Shown: positions 55,557 through 63,100 of the stretch, one piece after another
Layout: each line of letters opens with the position of its first letter
Numbering within the stretch: position 1 is the stretch's first letter
DNA from: Ramlibacter henchirensis
Lineage (GTDB): Bacteria > Pseudomonadota > Gammaproteobacteria > Burkholderiales > Burkholderiaceae_C
Reading direction: 5' to 3'
DNA length: 64,000 nucleotides
Assembly: GCF_004682015.1 (NCBI RefSeq)
Contig: NZ_SMLM01000001.1
Location: 2,294,001-2,358,000 of the forward strand
The notes under the pieces: generated by a model
The model's input: the letters and a program-made list of their open reading frames with translations, nothing else
Databases searched by the model: none
Told to the model about the DNA's origin: nothing
Program-made: the position numbers and the translations under genes

Positions 55557-56468
55557 ATGAAGCTGCCCTCCAGGGTGAAGATCGTCGACGTCGGCCCGCG
55601 CGACGGCCTGCAGAACGAGAAGGGCCATGTCCCGGCCGAAGTGAAGATCGGCCTGGTGCACCGCCTGCAGGACGCGGGGCTCAAGGAGATCGAGGTCACC
55701 AGCTTCGTCTCGCCCAAGTGGGTGCCGCAGATGGCCGATGCGGCCGAGGTGATGGCGGGCATCCAGCGCCGGCCCGACGTGCGCTACTCGGTGCTCACGC
55801 CCAACATGAAGGGGCTCGAAGCGGCGCTGCCCAGCAAGCCCGACGAGATCGTGGTGTTCGGCGCGGCCAGCGAGGCCTTCAGCCAGAAGAACATCAACTG
55901 CTCGATCGCCGAAAGCATCGAGCGCTTCGCGCCGGTGGTGGAAGCCGCGCTCGCCAGGGGCATCGCGGTGCGCGGCGCCATCTCCACCACGGTCGGCTGT
56001 CCCTACGAGGGCGACGTGGCGCCGGAGCGCGTCGAACTGGTCGCGCGGCTGATGAAGGAGATCGGCGTGCAGCACGTCGGCGTGGCGGACACCATCGGCG
56101 TGGGAACGCCGCGCAAGGTGCAGGCCGCGATGGAAGCGGCGCTGAAGCACTACGACCTCGACCACGTGTCCGGCCATTTCCACGACACCTACGGCCAGGC
56201 GCTGGGCAACACGCTGGCCTGCCTGGAAATGGGCATCTGGCACTACGACACTTCCTCGGCCGGCCTGGGCGGCTGCCCGTACGCCAAGGGCGCCACCGGC
56301 AACGTCGCCACCGAGGACGTGGTCTTCATGCTGCACGGCATGGGCATCGAGACCGGGATCGACCTTGACAAGCTGGTCGACGCAGGCCAGTACATCAGCG
56401 AGTTCCTGCAGCGCAAGCCGAACTCGCGCGCGTCGACGGCCATCCTGAACAAGCGGGTGGCGGCCTGA
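55557..56468 (+). CDS. liuE: Hydroxymethylglutaryl-CoA lyase
   Basis: A 303-aa TIM-barrel lyase splitting HMG-CoA to acetyl-CoA and acetoacetate, the last leucine-pathway step. Motifs are IVDVGPRDGLQNEKGHVPAE (metal Asp and catalytic Arg near the N-terminus), EVTSFVSPKWVPQMAD, GVADTIGVGTPRKV, VSGHFHDTYGQALGNTLACL (metal histidines) and the signature loop GLGGCPYAKGATGNVATEDV with the active-site cysteine. GGAG stands six bases before the ATG. It completes the liuB-acd-liuC-liuD-liuE set. Confidence 0.92.
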   Translation: MKLPSRVKIVDVGPRDGLQNEKGHVPAEVKIGLVHRLQDAGLKEIEVTSFVSPKWVPQMADAAEVMAGIQRRPDVRYSVLTPNMKGLEAALPSKPDEIVVFGAASEAFSQKNINCSIAESIERFAPVVEAALARGIAVRGAISTTVGCPYEGDVAPERVELVARLMKEIGVQHVGVADTIGVGTPRKVQAAMEAALKHYDLDHVSGHFHDTYGQALGNTLACLEMGIWHYDTSSAGLGGCPYAKGATGNVATEDVVFMLHGMGIETGIDLDKLVDAGQYISEFLQRKPNSRASTAILNKRVAA

Positions 56469-56470
56469 CG

Positions 56471-56974
56471 ATGTGCGGCGCCGAACTCACTTCCCTTCCC
56501 GAGGGCGTGCAGCGCGTGGCCCGGGTGCTGCAGGAACACGGGCACCCGCACGGTCCGGTGATGCTGGACGACGCCGCACGCACCGCTCAGCAGGCGGCGG
56601 ACGCACTGGGCATCGCCGTGGGCCAGATCGCCAAGAGCATCGTCTTCCGCCGCAAGTCGGACGACGCGGCGGTGCTGGTCGTCACCTCGGGCGACCGGCG
56701 CGTGGACGAGAAGAAGGTCGATGCGCTGGTGGGCAAGACCGGACGCGCCGATGCGGAGTTCGTGAAGAGCAGGACGGGCTACTCGATCGGCGGCGTGTCG
56801 CCCGTCGGGCATGCGCATCCGCCAGTGACGCTGATCGACCGGGAGCTGTTTCGCTTCGACGAAGTGTGGGCGGCCGCAGGGCATCCGCACGGCGTGTTCA
56901 AGCTTCGGCCGCAGGACCTCGAACGCCTGACCGGCGCGCCCGTCGCGGACGTGGTGCAGGAGCCGTCGCAGTGA
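56471..56974 (+). CDS. YbaK/EbsC-type aminoacyl-tRNA deacylase-like protein
   Basis: A 167-aa protein of the YbaK/ProX editing family, with the conserved lysine in VGQIAKSIVFRRK (about residues 52-64), VLVVTSGDRRVDEKKVDALV, the RTGYSIGGVSPVGH signature and PHGVFKLRPQDLERLTG at the end. Such proteins clear mischarged Pro-tRNA or act on other aminoacyl-tRNAs. It starts 2 bp after the liuE stop and its own stop overlaps the DUF1289 start, so it is transcribed with the leucine operon although the function is unrelated. Confidence 0.88.
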   Translation: MCGAELTSLPEGVQRVARVLQEHGHPHGPVMLDDAARTAQQAADALGIAVGQIAKSIVFRRKSDDAAVLVVTSGDRRVDEKKVDALVGKTGRADAEFVKSRTGYSIGGVSPVGHAHPPVTLIDRELFRFDEVWAAAGHPHGVFKLRPQDLERLTGAPVADVVQEPSQ

Positions 56975-57207
56975 GCTTCGCCGCCACTCAGCTGCGGCAG
57001 AAGCTGCGCGCGCTGGCGGCGCTGCCGCCGGATGAGCCCGTGCCTTCGCCCTGCAACTCCATCTGCCGCATCAGCGAGAGCACCGGCTTGTGCGAGGGTT
57101 GCCTGCGCACGCTGGACGAGGTCGCCGCCTGGAGCGGCCTGGACGAAGCCGGCAAGCGCGCGGTGTGGCAGCGCCTGGCCGCGCGCGCGGGCGGGGAGCC
57201 GCGATGA
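56971..57207 (+). CDS. DUF1289-family small cysteine-rich protein
   Basis: A 78-aa protein starting with GTG that overlaps the previous stop (GTGA). The DUF1289 pattern is clear: PCNSICRISESTGLCEGCLR, with four cysteines likely to bind a metal, followed by TLDEVAAWSGL. Family function is unknown; members are often encoded next to redox enzymes. The stop overlaps the next gene's start (ATGA), so three genes in a row are translationally coupled. Confidence 0.82.
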   Translation: MSFAATQLRQKLRALAALPPDEPVPSPCNSICRISESTGLCEGCLRTLDEVAAWSGLDEAGKRAVWQRLAARAGGEPR

Positions 57208-57839
57208 AGCGCATCACCTTCTGGCTGGATTTCATCTCGCCCTACGCCTACCTCGCCTTCGAGCACCTGCCGCAGGCGCTGGAAGGATTGAGCTACGAAG
57301 TCGAGTACCGGCCCGTGCTGTTCGCCGGCCTGCTCAAGCACCACGGCCAGCTGGGGCCGGCGGAGATCGCCGGCAAGCGCGAATGGACCTACCGCCAGGT
57401 GCTGTGGCAGGCCCACGTGCTCGGCATCCCGATGCAGATGCCGGCGGTGCATCCGTTCAATCCGCTCGCGCTGCTGCGGCTGGCGCTGGCGCACGGGCCG
57501 AATCGCCATGCGTGCGAGACGCTGTTCCGCCATGTGTGGCGTGGCGGCGCGGATGCGTCCGACCCGGCGCGGCTGGAAGCGTTGCGGCAGCAGCTCGCAC
57601 CCGTGCGCGATCCTGCTTCGGACGAAGTGAAGCACGCGCTGCGGCAATCCACCGACGATGCGATCGCGGCCGGCCTGTTCGGCGTGCCCACGTTCGCGGT
57701 GGATGACAAGCTGTTCTGGGGCTTCGATGCGCTGCCCATGCTGCGGGGTTACCTGCAGGGCGACCCGTGGTTCGAGCAGCCTTGGCGGGAGGCGGCGCGC
57801 GCTGCGGCGGCCAGCCCCATCAAACGAGTGCGCGGCTGA
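57204..57839 (+). CDS. 2-hydroxychromene-2-carboxylate isomerase/DsbA-like oxidoreductase family protein
   Basis: A 211-aa thioredoxin-fold protein of the HCCA-isomerase (kappa-GST) family. The N-terminus ITFWLDFISPYAYLAFEHLP has serine in place of the DsbA CxxC, as in NahD and GST kappa, where it binds glutathione. It is followed by EYRPVLFAGLLKHHGQLGPA and GVPTFAVDDKLFWGFDALPM (the cis-proline region). NahD isomerises a naphthalene-pathway intermediate; no other naphthalene genes are present, so a general glutathione-dependent role is as likely. Last gene of the long operon, with a hairpin after the stop. Confidence 0.83.
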   Translation: MKRITFWLDFISPYAYLAFEHLPQALEGLSYEVEYRPVLFAGLLKHHGQLGPAEIAGKREWTYRQVLWQAHVLGIPMQMPAVHPFNPLALLRLALAHGPNRHACETLFRHVWRGGADASDPARLEALRQQLAPVRDPASDEVKHALRQSTDDAIAAGLFGVPTFAVDDKLFWGFDALPMLRGYLQGDPWFEQPWREAARAAAASPIKRVRG

Positions 57840-57843
57840 ACTG

Positions 57844-57858
57844 CCGGCCCTCGGCCGG
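57844..57858 (+). terminator. Hairpin after the liu-type operon
   Basis: CCGGCC-CTC-GGCCGG, a perfect 6-bp GC stem four bases after the last stop. No T-run follows, so termination may need Rho. Confidence 0.4.
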
Positions 57859-57935
57859 TCACGGCCGGGCTCGATCCTTCGCATCATGAAACCGCGCCTG
57901 CGGGTTTGACCCTAATTCGTCAGATCGCGTTCAGT

Positions 57936-57972
57936 TTCGCGCAAGCCCCGGTTGGATTCGCGCAAGCACCGG
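57936..57972 (+). repeat. Two direct repeats (21-bp period) upstream of the symporter gene
   Basis: TTCGCGCAAGCCCCGG (57936-57951) and TTCGCGCAAGCACCGG (57957-57972) differ at one base. They are 68 bp before the symporter start codon, a position suited to an activator or repressor. No regulator gene is adjacent. Confidence 0.5.
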
Positions 57973-58039
57973 GTCAGAGCCGTCCCCAAGAATCGCCACA
58001 CGTGCCCATTCCGGGCATTCACAACTTGGAGACAAGTCC

Positions 58040-59734
58040 ATGACAGCAGCAACTGCAGCCGTTCGCGGCAGCGCCGCGGGACCGATGACGAGAGAGGAAA
58101 GGAAGGTCATCTTCGCTTCCTCGCTCGGCACCGTGTTCGAGTGGTACGACTTCTATCTGTATGGATCGCTGGCCGGGATCATCGCCCGCCAGTTCTTCGC
58201 CGGGCTGGATCCGACCTCGGCCTACATCTTCGCGCTGCTGGCGTTCGCGGCCGGCTTCCTGGTGCGTCCGTTCGGCGCCATCGTGTTCGGCCGGCTGGGC
58301 GACATGATCGGCCGCAAGTACACGTTCCTCGTCACCATCCTGATCATGGGCGCGTCGACGTTCATCGTCGGCCTGCTGCCCGGCTACGCCGCCATCGGCG
58401 TGGCCGCTCCGGTGATCCTCATCGCGCTGCGGCTGCTGCAGGGCCTGGCCCTCGGCGGCGAGTACGGCGGGGCCGCCACCTACGTCGCGGAGCATGCGCC
58501 GCACGGCAGGCGCGGCGCCTACACCTCGTGGATCCAGACCACGGCGACGCTGGGCCTGTTCCTGTCGCTGCTGGTGATCCTGGGCGTGCGCAACTGGCTG
58601 GGCGAGAAGGACTTCCTCGACTGGGGCTGGCGCATCCCGTTCCTCGTCTCCATCATCCTGCTGGGCATCTCGGTCTGGATCCGGCTCTCGCTCAACGAGT
58701 CGCCGGCTTTCCAGAAGATGAAGTCCGAGGGCAAGACCTCCAAGGCGCCGCTGTCCGAATCCTTCGGCGAGTGGAAGAACCTCAAGATCGTGATCCTGGC
58801 GCTGCTGGGCCTGACCGCCGGCCAGGCCGTGGTCTGGTACACGGGCCAGTTCTACGCGCTGTTCTTCCTGACCACGATCGCCAAGGTCGACGTCACCACG
58901 GCCAACCTGCTGATCGCCGCCTCGCTGCTCATCGGGACGCCGTTCTTCATCGTGTTCGGATCGCTCTCGGACAAGATCGGCCGCAAGCCCATCATCATGG
59001 CCGGCTGCCTGCTCGCGGCGCTGACGTACTTCACCGTCTTCCCGATGCTGCTGCAGTACGCCAACCCGGGCCTGGTGGAAGCGCAGAACAAGACCAGGAT
59101 CGTCGTCACGGCCGACCCGAAGGAGTGCTCGTTCCAGGGCAGCCCGATCGCCCGCGACATCGATTTCCGCACCTCGTGCGACATCGCCAAGCGCGCGCTG
59201 ACGCAGGCCTACATCCCGTACGAGAACAAGGCGGGCCCGGCCGGCCAGCCGGCCACCATCAGCTTCGGCGACAAGGTGTTCACCGCTCCGTCGGCGACGC
59301 TGAACGAGAAGAAGGACGCGTTCTCGGCAGAGAGCAGCAAGACGCTCGCGGAGTTCCGCAAGAACCTGACCGACACCGCCAAGGCCACCGGCCTGACCCA
59401 GGCCGCCGATCCGAACAAGATGAACAAGGGCATGGTGCTGCTGATCCTGGTGTACCTGGTGATCCTGGTGACCATGGTGTACGGCCCGATCGCGGCCATG
59501 CTGGTGGAGCTGTTCCCCACCCGCATCCGCTACACGTCGATGAGCCTGCCCTACCACATCGGCAACGGCTGGTTCGGCGGCCTGCTGCCCACCACCGCCT
59601 TCGCGATGGTGGCGGCCACCGGCGACATCTACTACGGCCTGTGGTACCCGGTGATCGTGGCCGCCGGCACGTTCGTCATCGGCATGCTGTTCGTGCGCGA
59701 GACGAAGGACGTCGACATCTACGCGCGGGATTAA
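58040..59734 (+). CDS. Metabolite:H+ symporter (MHS family MFS) with a large central loop
   Basis: A 564-aa transporter of the ShiA/ProP/KgtP type. The start ASSLGTVFEWYDFYLYGSLA is diagnostic, followed by motif A GRLGDMIGRKYTFLVTI and RLLQGLALGGEYGGAATYVA in TM4. The usual length is about 430-450 residues. The extra length comes from about 125 hydrophilic residues (about 336-463) between two spans of the second half, with two cysteines (KECSF, TSCDI) and a Lys/Ala-rich helix. The loop would lie outside the membrane on the periplasmic side. The substrate is a small organic acid, unspecified. GGAG precedes the ATG; direct repeats lie upstream. Confidence 0.87.
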   Translation: MTAATAAVRGSAAGPMTREERKVIFASSLGTVFEWYDFYLYGSLAGIIARQFFAGLDPTSAYIFALLAFAAGFLVRPFGAIVFGRLGDMIGRKYTFLVTILIMGASTFIVGLLPGYAAIGVAAPVILIALRLLQGLALGGEYGGAATYVAEHAPHGRRGAYTSWIQTTATLGLFLSLLVILGVRNWLGEKDFLDWGWRIPFLVSIILLGISVWIRLSLNESPAFQKMKSEGKTSKAPLSESFGEWKNLKIVILALLGLTAGQAVVWYTGQFYALFFLTTIAKVDVTTANLLIAASLLIGTPFFIVFGSLSDKIGRKPIIMAGCLLAALTYFTVFPMLLQYANPGLVEAQNKTRIVVTADPKECSFQGSPIARDIDFRTSCDIAKRALTQAYIPYENKAGPAGQPATISFGDKVFTAPSATLNEKKDAFSAESSKTLAEFRKNLTDTAKATGLTQAADPNKMNKGMVLLILVYLVILVTMVYGPIAAMLVELFPTRIRYTSMSLPYHIGNGWFGGLLPTTAFAMVAATGDIYYGLWYPVIVAAGTFVIGMLFVRETKDVDIYARD

Positions 59735-59746
59735 GCCCACCCCGAA

Positions 59747-59761
59747 GCGGCCTTCGGCCGC
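59747..59761 (+). terminator. Hairpin of a comamonad-style intergenic repeat after the symporter gene
   Basis: GCGGCC-TTC-GGCCGC, preceded by CCCACCCCGAA and followed by CTCCCCTCAAGGGGCGCCA, with a second stem CCCCT/AGGGG. From memory, similar strings follow many genes in Comamonadaceae; genome searches would be needed to prove it is a dispersed repeat. It probably ends the symporter transcript. Confidence 0.55.
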
Positions 59762-59840
59762 CTCCCCTCAAGGGGCGCCACCAGCGGCCCGGCAAAGCCG
59801 GTTCCGCGGTGGCCCCCCGCATGATCACGGAGTTCATCTG

Positions 59841-60020
59841 ATGTGGAAGATCGCGCTCGCCTTCGCGGTGTTCGCCGCCATTGCCCTCTTCGTCATCTTC
59901 AAGGCCGGTGACCAGGTCGACATGTCGGGCGAGAAGCACGGCGTCGAAGCTTCCCAAGCGCCCGCCGCGGGCGCCTCGGCCGCCGGCCCGGTGCCCACCG
60001 CGTCCGCCACCAAGCCCTGA
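59841..60020 (+). CDS. Small single-span membrane protein
   Basis: A 59-aa protein: MWKIALAFAVFAAIALFVIF is one membrane span, then KAGDQVDMSGEKHG and an Ala/Ser/Pro-rich tail ending in ATKP. The hydrophobic start and the DMSGEKHG motif look conserved rather than random, and codon use matches neighbouring genes. GGAG is nine bases before the ATG. Together with the following uvrA gene (117 bp on) it lies on the plus strand. I do not know a function. Confidence 0.6.
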   Translation: MWKIALAFAVFAAIALFVIFKAGDQVDMSGEKHGVEASQAPAAGASAAGPVPTASATKP

Positions 60021-60137
60021 CGCGTGCACGGCCGCCGCCGCGGCGGCATGTGTGCACTTCTCCCGAATACCCCCGGCCCGGCCCGCCCCGGCCGAGGTCC
60101 CTAGAATCTTCGGCCTTCGAACGAAAAGACCGGCCGT

Positions 60138-63100
60138 ATGACCCAGGGACTGATCCGCATCCGCGGCGCCAGGCAGCACAACCTCAAGAACCTCGACCTC
60201 GACCTGCGCACCGGCGAGCTGACGGTCGTCACCGGCCCCAGCGGCTCGGGCAAGTCCAGCCTCGTCTTCGACACGCTCTACGCCGAGGGCCAGCGCCGCT
60301 ACGTCGAGACCTTCTCGGCCTATGCGCGGCAGTTCCTCGACCGCATGGACAAGCCCGCGGTCGACCGCGTCGAAGGCGTGCCGCCGGCCATCGCGATCGA
60401 CCAGACGAATCCGGTGCGGTCCTCGCGTTCCACCGTGGGCACGATGACCGAGCTGAACGACCACCTGAAGCTGCTGTTCGCGCGGGCGGCCGAGCTGTTC
60501 GACCGCAAGACGGCGCGGCGGGTGCGGCACGACACGCCGGAGACGGTGTATGCGGAACTGATGGCGCGCACGAAGGACAGCGATCCGCGCCTGGTCGTCA
60601 CCTTTCCGGTGGAACTGCCGGCGAGCACCACGGCCGAGGAGCTCGAGCAGTGGCTGGCCGCCAGCGGCTTCACGCGTGTGCAGGCCGAGCGCGAAGTGGC
60701 GACGCCGACGGGGCCGCGCAAGGTGCTGGACGTCGTGGCGGACCGCTTCCGCATCCAGGGCGTGGAGAAGGCGCGGGCGATCGAGGCGATCGAAGTGGCG
60801 TTGAAGCGCGGCGCGGGGCGGATGGCGGTCTACGCCGCGACGAGTGAAGACGACAACGAAGTCTGGAAGTTCTCCACCGGCCTGCACTGCCCCGACAGCG
60901 ACATCCGCTACGCCGACCCGATCCCCTCGATGTTTTCGTTCAACTCGCCGGTCGGCGCATGCGAGGTGTGCCGCGGCTTCGGACGCGTGATCGGCGTGGA
61001 CTGGGGCCTGGTGATCCCCAACGACAAGCTCACGCTGCGCGCCGGCGCCATCAAGCCGATGCAGACGCCGGCCTGGCAGGAGTGCCAGGACGACCTGATG
61101 CGCCACGCCGAATCGGCCGGCATCCCGCGCGACACGCCCTGGTACAAGCTGACGCCCGAGCAGAAGCAGTGGGTGATCGACGGCACGCCCAACTACAAGG
61201 AAGGCAACTGGAACAAGCAGTGGTACGGCGTCAAGCGCTTCTTCGCCTACCTGGAGACCAAGGCCTACAAGATGCACATCCGCGTGCTGCTGTCGAAGTA
61301 CCGCAGCTATACGCCGTGCGAAACCTGCGGCGGCGCCCGGCTCAAGCTCGAAAGCCTGCTGTGGCGGCTGGGGCGCAAGGAAGACGCCGATGCCGTGCTG
61401 GAGCCCTCGAAGCGCTTCATGCCGGTGGGCGTGGAGTGGACGCGCGAGCAGCTGGAGGCGCTGCCGGGGTTGTCCCTGCACGATCTGATGTTGATGCCGA
61501 TCGGGACGCTGCGGAAGTTCTTTGCGCGCCTGGCACCCTCACCCCAACCCTCTCCCGCAAGCGGGAGAGGGAGCCAGAGTGGCCCGGAACTCCCTCTCCC
61601 GCGAGCGGGAGAGGGAGGGGGTGAGGGCCTGCACGGTGAAACCCAGGCCCTCAAGCTCCTCTACGAAGAAATCAACACCCGCCTGCGCTACCTCGTCGAC
61701 GTGGGCATCGGCTACCTCACGCTCGACCGCCAGAGCCGCACGCTGTCCGGCGGCGAGGTGCAGCGGATCAACCTGACCACCGCGCTCGGCACCTCGCTGG
61801 TCAACACGCTGTTCGTCCTCGACGAGCCCAGCATCGGCCTGCACCCGCGCGACATGAACCGCATCACCGAGGCCATGAAGCGCCTGCGGGATGCGGGCAA
61901 CACGCTGGTGGTGGTGGAGCACGATCCCGCGGTGATGGTCGCGGCCGATCGCATGATCGACATGGGCCCCGGCCCGGGTGAGCGCGGCGGCCGCATCGTG
62001 TTCGATGGAACGACCGACGATCTGCGCCGGGCGGACACGCTGACGGGCGCTTATCTCGGCGGCCGCAAGCAGGTCGGCATGGGATTGAAGCGTGCTGTCA
62101 CGCCTGCCACGCCGCGCCTCGTGCTCGAAGGCGCCTGCGAGCACAACCTCAAGAACCTGTCGGTGGAGTTCCCGCTGCAGCGGCTGGTGTGCGTGACCGG
62201 TGTGTCGGGCTCGGGCAAGTCGACGCTGGTGCAGGACATCCTGGCGCCCGCGCTGCTGCGGCATTTCGGCCGCGCGACGGAAACGCCCGGCCACCACGAG
62301 CGCCTGCTCGGCGCCGACCACCTGGGCGACGTGGTGTTCGTCGACCAGTCTCCCATCGGCAAGACGGCGCGCTCCAACCCGGTGAGCTACGTGGGCGCAT
62401 GGGACTGCGTCCGCGAGATCTTCGCGGCCAGCGGCCTTTCGCGGCAGCGCGGCTACACCGGCGCCAAGTTCAGCTTCAACAGCGGCGACGGCCGCTGCCC
62501 GACTTGCGGCGGCTCGGGCTTCGAGCACGTCGAAATGCAATTCCTCTCCGACGTCTACCTGCGCTGCCCCGACTGCGACGGCAAGCGCTACCGGCCGGAG
62601 ATCCTGGAAGTGACGATCGAACGGCAGCCGATCGGCGCGCTGAAGCCGCGCGTGATGAACGTGGCCGACGTGCTGGAGCTCACCGTGAGCGAGGCGGCGT
62701 CGCTGTTCGCGAACGACCGCGAGGTGATCCGCGCGCTGCAGCCGATCGTCGACGTGGGACTGGAATACGTGAAGCTGGGGCAGCCGGTGCCGACGCTCTC
62801 GGGCGGCGAGTCGCAGCGCCTCAAGCTCGCGGGCTTCCTGGCCGAAGCCGCCAAGAGCTCCAGCGCCTCGCGCCAGGGACTGGCCACCAAGGGCACGCTG
62901 TTCCTGTTCGACGAGCCGACCACCGGGCTGCACTTCGACGACATCGCCAAGCTGATGCGGGCGCTGCGCAAGCTGCTGGAGGCGGGGCATTCGCTGGTGA
63001 TCATCGAGCACAACCTGGACGTGATCCGCGCGGCCGACTGGCTGGTCGACCTCGGGCCCGAGGGCGGCGAAGGCGGCGGACTGCTGGTGGCCGAAGGGCC

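Noticed and set aside
52056..56336. A 1,426-codon minus-strand open frame
   Set aside because: It lies antisense to liuD, the GhrA-like gene and liuE, which have complete family motifs. Its product is His/Arg/Ala/Leu-rich with no domain, as expected of GC-rich shadows.
59821..59841. Six-codon leader (MITEFI) overlapping the small membrane protein start
   Set aside because: Too short to support; it may be chance within the repeat-rich gap.
61536..61627. uvrA as a pseudogene interrupted by a repeat
   Set aside because: The frame passes through the element without stop and resumes conserved sequence (ALKLLYEEINTRLRYL) in phase.
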